The notes: generated by a model not told the origin, from the sequence alone. Positions 18,197-27,378 are shown, numbered from the stretch's first letter. The stretch: DNA of 64,000 bases from Marinovum sp034669705 (GCF_034669705.1 NZ_JAXMOR010000025.1:1-64000); one strand, 5' to 3'. Numbers and translations are program-made.

Positions 18197-20482
18197 ATGA
18201 ACAAAGCGATTACCGAGGGCGTGGTCTTCATGCCGACGCCCTTCGCGGCCGGGCTGGACGTCTGGTCGAGCGAAAACGGCCGGCCGGGTGATGACACCTA
18301 TGACAGCGCCGCAAATGCCGCTTTCGTGCCGTCGGACCAAGATTTCGGCGGCTGTCTCGAGATCCAGAAATCCGCCTCCACCCAGAGGCTGCGCTACATG
18401 GGGCAGACGCCGATGCTGCCGGGCTGCTACCTGCGGGTGACGGCGCGGGTGAAGGCGATCTCGGGCAACCTGCCGGCGGTGCGCATCGCCGGGTACCCGG
18501 CACTGTCGAACGGCAGCCAGGTCAGCGGGCTGACGGTCAGCGGCGCTTCGGTGAACCTGACCAGTTATGGCGAGATCGTCGAGGTCGCGGCGATCATCGG
18601 GCCGGGCAACCGCCCCGGCGTCGACATGGTCTGGGGCACCGCGCCGGTGTTCGCGCATCTCGGTCTCGATCTGACCGGCAGCAACGGCGGCGTGGTGCGG
18701 ATCGACGACTTGGTGATCGAGGACATCACCTCGGTGTTCCACGGCGAGCAACTGGCGATGGTCGACGTGCGCGATTTCGGCGCGGTGGGCGATGGCACCA
18801 CCGATGACAGCGCCGCCTTCGAGGCCGCGGATTCGGCGGCCGACGGGCGCGAGATCCTGGTCTCGGATGGCACCTACCGGCTGAATTCCGACGTCACGAT
18901 CAACTCGCGCATCCGCTTCGAGGGCACGGTGACCGCCCCCAACAGCGTGATCGTGTCACTGACCCGCAATTTCGACCTCGGCACCTATATCGACGCCTTC
19001 GGCAACGAGGAGCTGGGCTTCCGCAAGGCCTTTCAGTCGCTGCTCAACAATGCCGACCACGAGAGCCTCGACATGGGCGGCCGGCGGATCACCGTGACCG
19101 GCCCGATCGACATGCAGGCGGCGGTCAACAACAAGGACACCTATGCCCAGCGCCGTCATATCGCCAATGGCCAGTTCTATGCCACCGGCGATACGGTCTG
19201 GGAGCCGGAGGTCTTTACCAGCCAGGCGACCTATTCCGCCAGTGACGACGACAAGCTGACCAATGTGACCAATGTCGCCAACATCCCCGTGGGCGCGCTG
19301 ATCACCGGCAATGGCGTCGCGCGCGAGACCTATGTGCGGAGCAAGAACGTCTCTGCCGGCGAGATCACCCTGTCGCAGCCGATGGGCGCGGCCACCGGAA
19401 CGCAGACTTTCACCTTTACCCGGTTCAAGTACCTGCTGGATTTCAGCGGGTTCGAGAAGCTGACCAGCTTTTCCTTCTCTGACGTGGAGTTTCAGTGCAA
19501 CAACAAGGCCAGCGGCATCATGCTGGCCAAGACCGGCACGGTGTTCCAGGTGCGCGATTGCTATTTCACCCGGCCCAAGCACCGTGGCATCACCTCGATC
19601 GGCTATGGCTGTCAGGGGCTGCTGGTCGACCGCTGCCAGTTCCTGTCATCCGAGGGCAGCGAGCCGGCGCAGGACCGCATCTCGATCGCGATCAACTGCA
19701 ATGCCAATGACGTCAAGCTGCGCAACAACCGCGCCAGCCAGTTTCGGCACTTCTGCATCCTGAGCGGATCGAACTCGGTGGTGCAGGGCAACCACTTCTT
19801 CCAGGGCGACGGCCAGCCCAACGGCGTGCGCATGGCCGGTCTGGTGCTGGCGCTGCGGTCGTGCAACGCGACGGTGGTCGGCAATTACGTCGACAACTGC
19901 TTTATCGAATGGACCAACGAGCGCGAGGTGGACCCGGATTTCTCCGGCGGCTTCGGCTTTGCCGGGCTGTCGATCACCAACAACGTGTTCCTGTGCGGTG
20001 AGGTGCTGCCCTCGTTCGCCTGGATCGTGGTGAAACCCTATGGCACCGGGCATTTCCTCAACGGGCTGAACGTCACCGGCAACCTGTTTCGCGGCGTGGG
20101 CGCGGTGATCCAGCAGGCCGAGAAGGTCGACACCAGCCATGCCGACATGAACTACGGCAACATGAAGAACGTCTATTTCACCGACAACACCTTCAAAAAC
20201 GTGCTGAAGACCACCGAGAACCCGGCCGTGGTCACGCATACGCAGTCCTCGACCGCCTCGACCTGGCAGATCCCCGGCGCGGATGTGCTGGCCTTCGGGG
20301 GCGAGGCGCGGCGGGTCGATGCGGTGGTGGCCACCGACAAGATCGCCAACAGCGCCAACGTGGCACAATACGCCATGCCCTATGCCAAGGCGAGCCGCGG
20401 CACCAACAACGACCGGGTCGACCTCTACTGGCCCTCGGCGGTGAGCGGACAGGTCAGGGTGACCCTGCGGATGGACGTCTGA
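18197..20482 (+). CDS. Pectate-lyase-superfamily (GH28-related) right-handed beta-helix protein
   Basis: 761 residues. A beta-rich N-terminal domain (about 1-180) is followed by the Pectate_lyase_3 entry motif DVRDFGAVGDGTTDDSAAFEAA (about 190-211), then a long series of short N-rich strands (NNR, NVT, NYV, NNV) typical of a parallel beta-helix running to about residue 690, and a small C-terminal domain. No signal peptide is evident. Such proteins act on polysaccharides or form tail-spike-like adhesins. No phage or capsule genes adjoin it. ATG 18197 has GGGAAAGGG upstream. Substrate unknown. Confidence 0.75.
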   Translation: MNKAITEGVVFMPTPFAAGLDVWSSENGRPGDDTYDSAANAAFVPSDQDFGGCLEIQKSASTQRLRYMGQTPMLPGCYLRVTARVKAISGNLPAVRIAGYPALSNGSQVSGLTVSGASVNLTSYGEIVEVAAIIGPGNRPGVDMVWGTAPVFAHLGLDLTGSNGGVVRIDDLVIEDITSVFHGEQLAMVDVRDFGAVGDGTTDDSAAFEAADSAADGREILVSDGTYRLNSDVTINSRIRFEGTVTAPNSVIVSLTRNFDLGTYIDAFGNEELGFRKAFQSLLNNADHESLDMGGRRITVTGPIDMQAAVNNKDTYAQRRHIANGQFYATGDTVWEPEVFTSQATYSASDDDKLTNVTNVANIPVGALITGNGVARETYVRSKNVSAGEITLSQPMGAATGTQTFTFTRFKYLLDFSGFEKLTSFSFSDVEFQCNNKASGIMLAKTGTVFQVRDCYFTRPKHRGITSIGYGCQGLLVDRCQFLSSEGSEPAQDRISIAINCNANDVKLRNNRASQFRHFCILSGSNSVVQGNHFFQGDGQPNGVRMAGLVLALRSCNATVVGNYVDNCFIEWTNEREVDPDFSGGFGFAGLSITNNVFLCGEVLPSFAWIVVKPYGTGHFLNGLNVTGNLFRGVGAVIQQAEKVDTSHADMNYGNMKNVYFTDNTFKNVLKTTENPAVVTHTQSSTASTWQIPGADVLAFGGEARRVDAVVATDKIANSANVAQYAMPYAKASRGTNNDRVDLYWPSAVSGQVRVTLRMDV

Positions 20483-20525
20483 GCCGGGGCCGGGGCCGCG
20501 GCCGGCGTGTCGCGGCCCGGCGCGC

Positions 20526-21980
20526 TCAGCGCACGCTGAGGAACCGTGCCGACATCCAGCCGGCGGCGCCCTCTGGCATCGCCATCCGCCACCAGACGTC
20601 GTTTGAATTACGGCAGTCGGCTGCGGCCTGGAAATCGGCGGCGCTGAGCCCGTCGCGGGTGGCGTGGTCACAGGCGGCGCGGCAGCTCTCGGAGGTGATG
20701 AGCGCGCTGGTCTCGTCCTGGGTCACCGGGCTGACGAAGCTGTCCTTCGGGGCTTCGGCGATGATGTTGGCGCTGAAGTTGGGCTCGTCGCGCAGGGTGG
20801 CGAATTCGCTGACGTTGACCACCTGGTAGCGGTCGGCGCCGGGCGCGCAGAGCGCATTGGCGGCGGCGGGGGGCAGCTCTTCGCCGTCGCCGGCCAGATC
20901 GGCCAGTTTCGAGGCGGCGGGAAAAATCACGATCGGCTCGAAGAAGGTGAAGGGGCCGGTGGCTTGTTCGATCAGCCGCTCGATCTCGGCGGCGGTTGGC
21001 GGCGCGTCGCTGGGCGCGCCGCTCTGGCCGTTCCAGGCCGCCTGCCGCAGGACCCGGGCCGAGACGCCGCCGGTGCCGGAACGCGGCTGGAACCAGCGCA
21101 CTTCGCAGACCGCCCAGTAGAGCTCGCCCTCGGCGCGGTAGCCGGTCAGCCAGGCGCCGCGCCGCGCGCCGGTGGCGGCGGGGCTGAGCATCAGGCCGGC
21201 GGTGGCCTGGAAGGTGCGGGTGCTCTCGGGACGGTCGAAATGATCCGGGCGCAGCTCTGGGTCGATGCGTTCGCAGATCTCGCGCAGCTGGTCCTGGCTC
21301 ATCTCGTCGGGCAGGGGACGGACGCCCTCGACCCGGATGCCGGCGTCGATGGTGCGGGCAACAGTGTCGACCGGCAGGTGCTGTCCCTGCGGCATCGCGA
21401 AGATTTCGAGCGCGAAGTCGCGGCTGATGCTGAGGATGGCGAGGCTTCCGAAGATCGCCGCGGTGGCGCGCTGCGCGTCGCGAAAGGCCGCCTGCACTGC
21501 CTCTGTGGTCAGTTCGTCCTCGGCCAGTTCGAGGCCCGGCGCATCGAAGCCCAGCTCCGCCGCGGCATGGATCGAGCGGTCGAGCGAGCGCAGCACGCCG
21601 CTGTCGTCCAAGGTGGCGCGGGTGCCGCCGAGAAAGGCCAGCGCGCAGGGCCCGATGCAGCGCGCGCCCTCGGCCACATGGCTCGAGATTCCCTTGAGAC
21701 GCAGGTATTCTGCGATGGCGATCGCCTCTACGTAATCGCCGCCCTCGCTGTCGAAGCAGAGCCGCGGCGCGGCAACCACATACTGCGCCTCGGCGGCGCC
21801 GCCCGGCAGCAGGCGCGCAATCCGCGCGCTGTCGCCCGGCGCGACGGGGCCTGAGGCGCGGGCGTTGCAGCCTTCGGGGTGGCTGTTGACAAGGCTCAGT
21901 TGCAGCGCTTGGGCGGGGCCCGCGAGGGTGAGCCACAGGCCTATGGCCGCGAAGAGAAAGACAGGCGAGATCAGGGACAT
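20526..21980 (-). CDS. Exported ClpP/crotonase-like protein with C-terminal SH3-like region, catalytic Ser apparently lost
   Basis: 484 residues with a signal peptide (to about 25). Residues about 65-120 resemble the periplasmic ClpP-like family: LCFDSEGGDYVEAIAIAEYLRLKGISS followed by ARCIGPCALAFLGGT. Where relatives usually read C-x-S-A-C with a serine nucleophile, this sequence has Cys-Ile-Gly-Pro-Cys, so proteolysis is doubtful. The C-terminus (about 395-484) has an SH3-type VVNVSEFATLRDEPNFSANII and a Trp-rich WWRMAMPEGAAGWMSARFL. Convergent with the beta-helix gene across a GC-rich 43-bp gap. Function unknown. Confidence 0.6.
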   Translation of the reverse strand: MSLISPVFLFAAIGLWLTLAGPAQALQLSLVNSHPEGCNARASGPVAPGDSARIARLLPGGAAEAQYVVAAPRLCFDSEGGDYVEAIAIAEYLRLKGISSHVAEGARCIGPCALAFLGGTRATLDDSGVLRSLDRSIHAAAELGFDAPGLELAEDELTTEAVQAAFRDAQRATAAIFGSLAILSISRDFALEIFAMPQGQHLPVDTVARTIDAGIRVEGVRPLPDEMSQDQLREICERIDPELRPDHFDRPESTRTFQATAGLMLSPAATGARRGAWLTGYRAEGELYWAVCEVRWFQPRSGTGGVSARVLRQAAWNGQSGAPSDAPPTAAEIERLIEQATGPFTFFEPIVIFPAASKLADLAGDGEELPPAAANALCAPGADRYQVVNVSEFATLRDEPNFSANIIAEAPKDSFVSPVTQDETSALITSESCRAACDHATRDGLSAADFQAAADCRNSNDVWWRMAMPEGAAGWMSARFLSVR

Positions 21981-22053
21981 GGGGCAGATCCATTCTGGCA
22001 GGTCGTGCCAGTCTAACCGATTGGCGCCTCAAGGCAATTCCAAGTGTTAACCT

Positions 22054-22719
22054 TTAGAACTCCTGCCAGAGCCCGAGTTTGACCCCGGGCAGCGCCGGTG
22101 ATTGCAGATCAAACAGCAGCCCGCCCTGCAGATGGCTGCGTTTGCCAAGCGGCACCACGACGCTGGGCGCGAGGCTGGTATAGAGGGTTTCGCCGACCCG
22201 GGTGTGAAACACCTGCGCCATGGCCTTGACCCCGCCGGGAAAGGTGAGCCCCGCCGTCACGTCGACCTTGCTCTGGCGCAGATACTCCGCGCCCGGCCCC
22301 TCGGCCTGCACCCGCCGGGTGTCGAGCCCGAACCAGCCGGACGCGGCCCCGAGGGTGAAGCCGCGTCCGAAACTGAGGCCCAGCGCGGTGTAGCTCAGAT
22401 CACCCACCTGGCCCAGGCTGGCCTCGAGCGAAAGGTACTTGCCCTGACGATGGATCACCGGCGCACGGAGAAACAGACGGTAGTTCGGATCGTCCCCCAC
22501 GCTCTGCCCGATGTCGAGCCCGAGGGTGAGCGAGCGCGTCAGCCCGTATTCGAGATAGAGGTTGTTGAAGATCGACAGCGCTTCGATGCGGCACCCCTGG
22601 CCAAAGCCGCTGATCTGGGTCGAACTGGCAAGGAACCCCGCGCCCTTGTCGCGCGGCCAGGCCCCGGCCGAGGCCATCGTCGCCGCGCAGAACATGAACA
22701 TGACGGCCAGACGCAACAT
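22054..22719 (-). CDS. Hypothetical exported protein, probable outer-membrane beta-barrel
   Basis: 221 residues. The signal peptide MLRLAVMFMFCAATMASAGA is followed by alternating strand-like segments rich in Gly and aromatics (LYLEYGLTRSLTLGLDIG, LSYTALGLSFGRGF). It ends in an aromatic residue (LWQEF), as expected for an outer-membrane barrel. ATG 22719 was chosen because GGAGAGG lies eight bases upstream. No family is recognised with confidence. It is divergent from the next gene with 127 bp between. Confidence 0.6.
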   Translation of the reverse strand: MLRLAVMFMFCAATMASAGAWPRDKGAGFLASSTQISGFGQGCRIEALSIFNNLYLEYGLTRSLTLGLDIGQSVGDDPNYRLFLRAPVIHRQGKYLSLEASLGQVGDLSYTALGLSFGRGFTLGAASGWFGLDTRRVQAEGPGAEYLRQSKVDVTAGLTFPGGVKAMAQVFHTRVGETLYTSLAPSVVVPLGKRSHLQGGLLFDLQSPALPGVKLGLWQEF

Positions 22720-22846
22720 CGCGAACACCTCTCCCACCGGGCAGAGTGCCGGGTCATGGTAAACAGGCGGTTAATGCCGCCCCTGCCGCTGCTGGCCAAG
22801 GCGCGGTGGCTGCGCTATCACCCGGGGGCAAATGGCAGGGTGACAC

Positions 22847-23689
22847 ATGACCGATTTGACTGAACTGGCCCGGCTGATCCGCGAAGACAGCGCGTCGCGC
22901 GGGCAGCCGATCTCGAAACTGGGCTATTTCTGCGCGCCGTTCCGGCCAGTCGGCGGGCCGTTCTCGGACCGGGTCATCAAGGTCTATCGCGGGTCCGCCG
23001 ACCGGGCGCTGATGGCGCGGCTGGCCGAATGCCACGGCGATTACGTGGCCGCCCTGCACAAGACCGGCGTCCCTGTGCCCGAGACCGAGTTTCACCTGCT
23101 GCCAGAGGGCGAGATGCAGGTGCCGGTGATCGTTCAGGAAGCGCTGCCGGCCGAGACCATGATGCGGCCGCAGATGCAGGCTGCGCCGCTGCCCGAGGCG
23201 CTCGAACTGATGGAGGCCGCGGGCCAGGTGATCGCGCGGTTCTGGAACAACGCCGACCAGTTCAACACCCGCATCGGCTTTCACCCCTCGATCCGCAATT
23301 TCGCCGTCGCCGACGGCCGGGCCAGCTTCTTCGACACTTTCCCGCCGCTGATCCATTACTCGCGCCCCGAAATGGGCCGGATGCTGCTGATCTTTTCCGA
23401 GAGCGCGCTGATGCGCAGCGTCGGCCCGCTGCTGCGCCGGCGGGTCACCGGCATTCAGGACGAGTGGTATTCGCCGCCGGAAACCCTGGTCGGGCTGGTC
23501 GGTTCGGCCTGCCGGCTGCGGCCTGATGACGGTGAGGCCTTTCTTGCCTGGGGCCGCGACTTCATGAACCGCGAGATGCCGCGCTGGGCCGACGAGGCGC
23601 TGCCGCATCTGCAACGGCCGCCGCGCCTGCCGGGCTACTGGACCGGGATGCGCAAGCTCTTGGGGCTGCAGGGCGAACCCAACGTCTGA
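22847..23689 (+). CDS. Hypothetical protein, possibly kinase-fold related
   Basis: 280 residues, cytoplasmic. The middle contains FHPSIRNFAVADGRASFFDTFPPLIHYSR, which is suggestive of the Asn...Asp-Phe pair of aminoglycoside-phosphotransferase-like kinases (N-F-A-V / F-F-D-T-F-P-P). FSDRVIKVYRGS near residue 40 could be the ATP-binding Lys strand. The HGD catalytic triad is replaced by H-P-S, so activity is uncertain. The resemblance is by eye and weak. It is followed at 69 bp by a monooxygenase-fold gene. Confidence 0.5.
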   Translation: MTDLTELARLIREDSASRGQPISKLGYFCAPFRPVGGPFSDRVIKVYRGSADRALMARLAECHGDYVAALHKTGVPVPETEFHLLPEGEMQVPVIVQEALPAETMMRPQMQAAPLPEALELMEAAGQVIARFWNNADQFNTRIGFHPSIRNFAVADGRASFFDTFPPLIHYSRPEMGRMLLIFSESALMRSVGPLLRRRVTGIQDEWYSPPETLVGLVGSACRLRPDDGEAFLAWGRDFMNREMPRWADEALPHLQRPPRLPGYWTGMRKLLGLQGEPNV

Positions 23690-23758
23690 AATCGGCATTA
23701 AGGGGGCTTTGATGCTGCGCGGCGGCGTGGCAGGGTAGGGGCCAGAGGAGGAGTTCCC

Positions 23759-24079
23759 ATGCCCGAAATCAAGAGCGACGCCCAGCTTCAGACCGTGATC
23801 ACCACCTTCGAGATGACCCCAGGCACCTGCCAGGATCTGCTCGACGCGCTGCAGGACGCCTACGAGAGTTTCATCTCGAAACAGAAAGGCTTTGTCGCCG
23901 CCGGGCTGCATGTGAACGACGCCCAGACCCGGATTGCCAATTACTCGCAATGGCAAAGCCGCGAGGATTTCCTCGCCATGCTGCGCTCTGACGAGATGCG
24001 CCGCCGCAACCGCCAGATCCACGATCTCTGCCGCAGCTTCGAGCCGGTGATGTACGACGTGGCGGCGACCTTCGATTGA
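23759..24079 (+). CDS. Antibiotic biosynthesis monooxygenase (ABM) domain protein
   Basis: 106-residue ferredoxin-like alpha+beta barrel. TVITTFEMTPGTCQDLLDALQDAY, GFVAAGLHVNDAQTRIANYSQWQSREDF and the WQS...F pattern are typical of ABM/quinol monooxygenase-like proteins. GAGGAGG precedes the ATG. The function of the many small ABM proteins is usually unknown, ranging from cofactor-free oxygenases to haem-related stress proteins. Its stop overlaps the TTG start of the hemerythrin gene, so the two are translationally coupled. Confidence 0.8.
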   Translation: MPEIKSDAQLQTVITTFEMTPGTCQDLLDALQDAYESFISKQKGFVAAGLHVNDAQTRIANYSQWQSREDFLAMLRSDEMRRRNRQIHDLCRSFEPVMYDVAATFD

Positions 24080-24627
24080 TCGGCAGCGCCCTGGCACTCG
24101 CGCAGCGCGCCGGCCTGCCGGAGGCGCTGCGGGTGCTGTTGGCAGACTACCCCCGCGCGGCCTGGCCGCAGCATGAGAACTTTGCCGGGCTGGTGGCCTT
24201 CTGGCTCGACCGGCACCTGATGTTCCGGCAACTGACCGAGGCGCTGCGCGAAGATGCCGAGGCGCGGATCGACAACCGGATCGACCCGCAGGCCCATGTC
24301 AGGCGGCTCGGCCGGTTCGGGGCGATGCTGGTCGACCAGCTGCACGGCCATCACCAGATCGAGGACCTGCATTACTTTCCCAAGCTGGCCGGGCTCGAGC
24401 CACGCCTGCAGCGCGGATTCGAGCTGCTCGACAGCGATCACCACGCCATGGACGCGCTGCTGAGCCGCTTTTCGGAGGCCGCCGATGGCGTGTTGCAGGG
24501 CGGCGAGGCCGGGGCGTTCCACACCGAATTGCAGGGCTTTGCCGGGCTGCTGAACCGGCACCTTGTGGATGAGGAAGAGCTGATCGTGCCGGTGATCCTC
24601 AGGCACGGGGCGCAGGGCCTCGGATAG
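24076..24627 (+). CDS. Hemerythrin HHE-domain protein
   Basis: 183-residue four-helix bundle with the diiron ligands of HHE domains: DQLHGHHQIEDLHYFP, LLDSDHHAMDALL and LNRHLVDEEELIVPVIL. Such proteins bind O2 or NO, or serve in iron and redox sensing. The start is TTG 24076, overlapping the upstream TGA; no better start precedes the first helix. Coupling to an ABM protein suggests a shared oxygen or stress role (inference). Confidence 0.85.
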   Translation: MIGSALALAQRAGLPEALRVLLADYPRAAWPQHENFAGLVAFWLDRHLMFRQLTEALREDAEARIDNRIDPQAHVRRLGRFGAMLVDQLHGHHQIEDLHYFPKLAGLEPRLQRGFELLDSDHHAMDALLSRFSEAADGVLQGGEAGAFHTELQGFAGLLNRHLVDEEELIVPVILRHGAQGLG

Positions 24628-24629
24628 GC

Positions 24630-25010
24630 TCAGCCCACCGGCGGCGAGGGCCGGGTGAGGATGAAGACCGCCACCGCCGAGAGAACCAGCGCCTGCAGGG
24701 TAACCAGCCATGCGCCGAGGCCGAGGATCACCGAGGCTGCAAGCACCCCCGCCATGGTCGAGATGGCCAGCAGCTTGGCGCGCTGCGAGATCGCGCGGTA
24801 TTCGCGCCAGTTGGTGATCGGCGGGCCGAGCCTCGGATGCCCCACCAGCCAGTCATGCAGCCGCGGCGAGGAGCGGGCAAAGCAGAACGCGGCGAGCAGC
24901 AGGAAGACGGTGGTCGGCAACAGCGGCAGGAAGATCCCCAGCACGCCGAGCGCGATGGCCAGCATCCCCAGCACGATCCAGAACAGACGAAGCAACGCGG
25001 CAACCCTCAT
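24630..25010 (-). CDS. YbaN family (DUF454) inner-membrane protein
   Basis: 126 residues with three or four membrane helices. It has the family core LGVLGIFLPLLPTTVFLLLAAFCFARSSPRLHDWLVGHPRLGPPITNWRE. YbaN-type proteins have no established function. Start ATG 25010 was chosen because the upstream extension to 25103 is Arg-rich and unlike the family. Convergent with the hemerythrin gene, 2 bp apart. Confidence 0.85.
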   Translation of the reverse strand: MRVAALLRLFWIVLGMLAIALGVLGIFLPLLPTTVFLLLAAFCFARSSPRLHDWLVGHPRLGPPITNWREYRAISQRAKLLAISTMAGVLAASVILGLGAWLVTLQALVLSAVAVFILTRPSPPVG

Positions 25011-25125
25011 GCCGCGAAAGCTAGCACGCGGCGCGGCGATTGCCCGTGCGAATGACCGCCGGAGGCGGTTTTTCACCCGGCGCGGGTCTTGTCGCTCTGG
25101 CAAACGGCCCGGCCCGGGGGGGCGC

Positions 25126-25959
25126 TCAGAACCCCAGACGCCGCAGCGGGCCGATCACCCGGCGGAACAGGATCGGCGGCAGCATGTCCTGCAGCAGTTC
25201 GAGCCGCCGCACCTCGCGGTCGGCCTGGTCGTGGGTGCCGGGGCGGGGGCGGAACAGCGTGGTGTGGCTGCGCTTGGTGTGGTCCCAGGTGGCGGTGTAG
25301 TAATAGAGCGCCAGCGACATGCGCGGCTCGCCCCTTGGGTGGCTCACCGTCTCGGGGTTGCCGTGCCAGGTGTCTGAACCGGTGTTGAAACAGCACATGC
25401 GATTGTACTCCGGCACGAAGCTCTCGACCTTCCGGCTCATGTCCTCGTTCCAGATCTCGAAGGAGCCGCCGTATTCGGCCTTCCAGTCCTTGTTGAGGTA
25501 GATCAGGATGTTGATCCGCCGTTCGAGGTTGAGTTTCTGGTTGTGGTTGAAGTCGGCGTGAATATCGAGATGACCGCCGTTGGCCACCACATGCACGCCG
25601 CCGCCGGCGTAATAGGGATCGGGGATCAGCCCCTGGATGCCGGTCAGTTCTTCGAGGTAGCGGATGAAGGGGCGCGAGTTCAGCGCATAGAACAGCCGGC
25701 GGGTATAGAGCGGCAGGCGCTCTGGCAGATAGGAGGTCTTCAGCTTTTCCTGCGGCCGGTTGAAGCTGTCCTCGGCCTCGGGCAGGGTCTTGAGCTCGGC
25801 GATCACCCGGTCAAGCACCTCTTCCGGCAGAAAATCTGTAAACGTGCCGTAGGGATAGGGGTCGCGGCTGCGGTACGTCTCAGAGGCGGCCTTGCCGGCG
25901 GCCTGCGCCGCCTTGCCGTCGATGGATAGAGTGTCGGGATCAATCGGAATAACGGCCAT
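25126..25959 (-). CDS. 2-oxoglutarate/Fe(II)-dependent oxygenase
   Basis: 277 residues. The double-stranded beta-helix iron site is visible as HADF (His134, Asp136), the distal His in SDTWHGNP (His199), and an Arg shortly after (HPRGEPRMS) to bind 2-oxoglutarate. ERRINILIYLNKDW and GGSFEIWNE are characteristic of the prolyl-4-hydroxylase-like 2OG-FeII_Oxy_3 family. In this bacterial subfamily, members often sit in glycan or small-molecule loci. The substrate cannot be told from context. Soluble, no signal peptide. Confidence 0.85.
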   Translation of the reverse strand: MAVIPIDPDTLSIDGKAAQAAGKAASETYRSRDPYPYGTFTDFLPEEVLDRVIAELKTLPEAEDSFNRPQEKLKTSYLPERLPLYTRRLFYALNSRPFIRYLEELTGIQGLIPDPYYAGGGVHVVANGGHLDIHADFNHNQKLNLERRINILIYLNKDWKAEYGGSFEIWNEDMSRKVESFVPEYNRMCCFNTGSDTWHGNPETVSHPRGEPRMSLALYYYTATWDHTKRSHTTLFRPRPGTHDQADREVRRLELLQDMLPPILFRRVIGPLRRLGF

Positions 25960-26023
25960 AACAATATCCTCACAAGCTATGGAGCTCGCCTAGCAAGGGA
26001 ATTTGGCGAAATTAAGGATTGGT

Positions 26024-26404
26024 TTACCGGTCGTCGGTATTGGTGGTGAAGTCGACATGGATGTGGTTGCCATCGGGATCATGCAGGTTGACCTGGGTGA
26101 TCGGAAACCCCGGTACCGGGTCGATGCTGTGGGCGATGCCCTTTTGTTCGAGCAGAGCGGTGAACGCGTCCAATCCCTCGGCGCGGAAAGCAAAATGCTC
26201 GAGGGTCAGGTCGTCGCCGGGTTCCGGTGGCTTGCTCTTGCCGACCAGGTGCACCACGGCCCGGTCGCCGAGGTAAAGCCAGGCGCCGGGAAAGGCGAAG
26301 GGCGGCCGCTTGCCCGGGTGCAGCCCGAGGATATCGCCATACCAGGCGATCATCGCCTCGAGATTGGCGGTGCGGATGTTGACGTGGTCGAAGGCGGTGA
26401 TCAT
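26024..26404 (-). CDS. VOC (glyoxalase/bleomycin resistance) family protein
   Basis: 126 residues with paired beta-alpha-beta-beta-beta modules. ITAFDHVNIRTANLEAMIAWYGDILGL is the N-terminal module, LEHFAFRAEGLDAFTALLEQKGI and VNLHDPDGNHIHVDF the C-terminal one. Metal ligands are His (FDHVN), His (LEHFAF) and possibly Asp/His in the last strand. VOC enzymes include lyases, isomerases and dioxygenases, so a specific reaction cannot be assigned. ATG 26404 begins the first strand. Confidence 0.85.
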   Translation of the reverse strand: MITAFDHVNIRTANLEAMIAWYGDILGLHPGKRPPFAFPGAWLYLGDRAVVHLVGKSKPPEPGDDLTLEHFAFRAEGLDAFTALLEQKGIAHSIDPVPGFPITQVNLHDPDGNHIHVDFTTNTDDR

Positions 26405-26502
26405 GGCGGCGGACCCCTGTGCGCGCTGGTCAGTTGCGCTCACCTTAGGCGGGGGGTGCAGGTCTTGCAAAGGGGTCTCGGACGGGGGCCTGAAACGCAG
26501 AA

Positions 26503-26520
26503 CGGGGCCGGAACCGGCCC
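26503..26520 (-). terminator. GC-rich hairpin after the PLDc_N gene
   Basis: GGGGCCGGAACCGGCCCC forms an 8-bp stem, 25 bp beyond the stop of the minus-strand gene. The T content after it is low, so it may be a weak terminator or stabilising stem. Confidence 0.45.
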
Positions 26521-26544
26521 CGCTGCACAGTCTGTCTGCGCGCG

Positions 26545-26730
26545 TCAGACCCGCGCGGCGTGGCCCTTGGGGCCAAAGATCAGCCAGGCGATGAAGCCCA
26601 GGATCGGCAGGATCAGGATCACCAGCGTCCAGATCACCTTGGCGGCGGTGGAAGCAGAGGAGGTGAGTGTCTTGTAGATAGCGTAGAGGTCTGCGATCAG
26701 GACGATCAGACCGAAAATACCATATTCCAT
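26545..26730 (-). CDS. PLDc N-terminal (PLDc_N) domain membrane protein
   Basis: 61 residues with two helices: YGIFGLIVLIADLYAIYKTLTS and KVIWTLVILILPILGFIAWLIFGPKG. This is the two-helix module normally found at the N-terminus of cardiolipin synthases (PLDc_N), here as a stand-alone small protein, which is common in bacteria. Function is unknown. A hairpin follows the stop. Confidence 0.85.
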   Translation of the reverse strand: MEYGIFGLIVLIADLYAIYKTLTSSASTAAKVIWTLVILILPILGFIAWLIFGPKGHAARV

Positions 26731-26852
26731 CAGAAGTCTCCGGTGTTGTCTGCGTCGGGGTCGTTGTGCCGGGCTAACGCCAGCGGAGACGATTTTGTTC
26801 CCGGTCTGACACCGAGGAACGCTGGCCGGGGCAGGGCGCCGGTCCGCAGCGG

Positions 26853-27140
26853 TCAGCTGCCGCCGTCGGTGCCTTCCGGCAGGGCGCGGGCCAGCCGCTG
26901 CAGCGCCTCGACGGCGACCATGCCGTCTTCGCCGGCGGTCTCGTAGGTGAAATGCACCCGGTCGCCGGCCGCCAGATCCTCTGGCATCTCGAGCGTGTCG
27001 GGCAGTTCCCAGACGGTGAAATCGGTCAGCACGATGACCCTGGCCTGACGGTCATGGGCGAGGACCAGGCCTTCGGTTTCATCGGCAGCAACGGGCAGGG
27101 CGGTCAGGGCCAGCAGGCCGGCGGCGAGAAGGGTGCGCAT
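26853..27140 (-). CDS. DUF1344 family exported protein
   Basis: 95 residues: signal peptide MRTLLAAGLLALTALPVAA followed by a small beta domain. Its GLVLAHDRQARVIVLTDFTVWELP and GDRVHFTYETAGEDGMVAVEAL strands match DUF1344, an OB-like periplasmic domain of alphaproteobacteria with no known role. ATG 27140 gives a clean signal peptide; the open extension upstream is not protein-like. Confidence 0.8.
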   Translation of the reverse strand: MRTLLAAGLLALTALPVAADETEGLVLAHDRQARVIVLTDFTVWELPDTLEMPEDLAAGDRVHFTYETAGEDGMVAVEALQRLARALPEGTDGGS

Positions 27141-27378
27141 CGGGGCGTATCTCGAAAGAGGAAAGCGCTCTCGGGACGACCCCGCCCCTGCAGCCGCCGG
27201 ATGGAGCCTCGCACCCGGATTGTGCAGAGATGGGGCGGGGCAGGGACCGTGCAAGGGCGCGGCGGAGGTTTATTTTCGAGCCGCCGGGCGGGATGTGACG
27301 ACGGTTACAGCCAACTCGGCAGAATGCGCCTAGACTGCCCGCTTGGGCCATCTGAGGCCCGGACCTGGGGAGGCGAAG

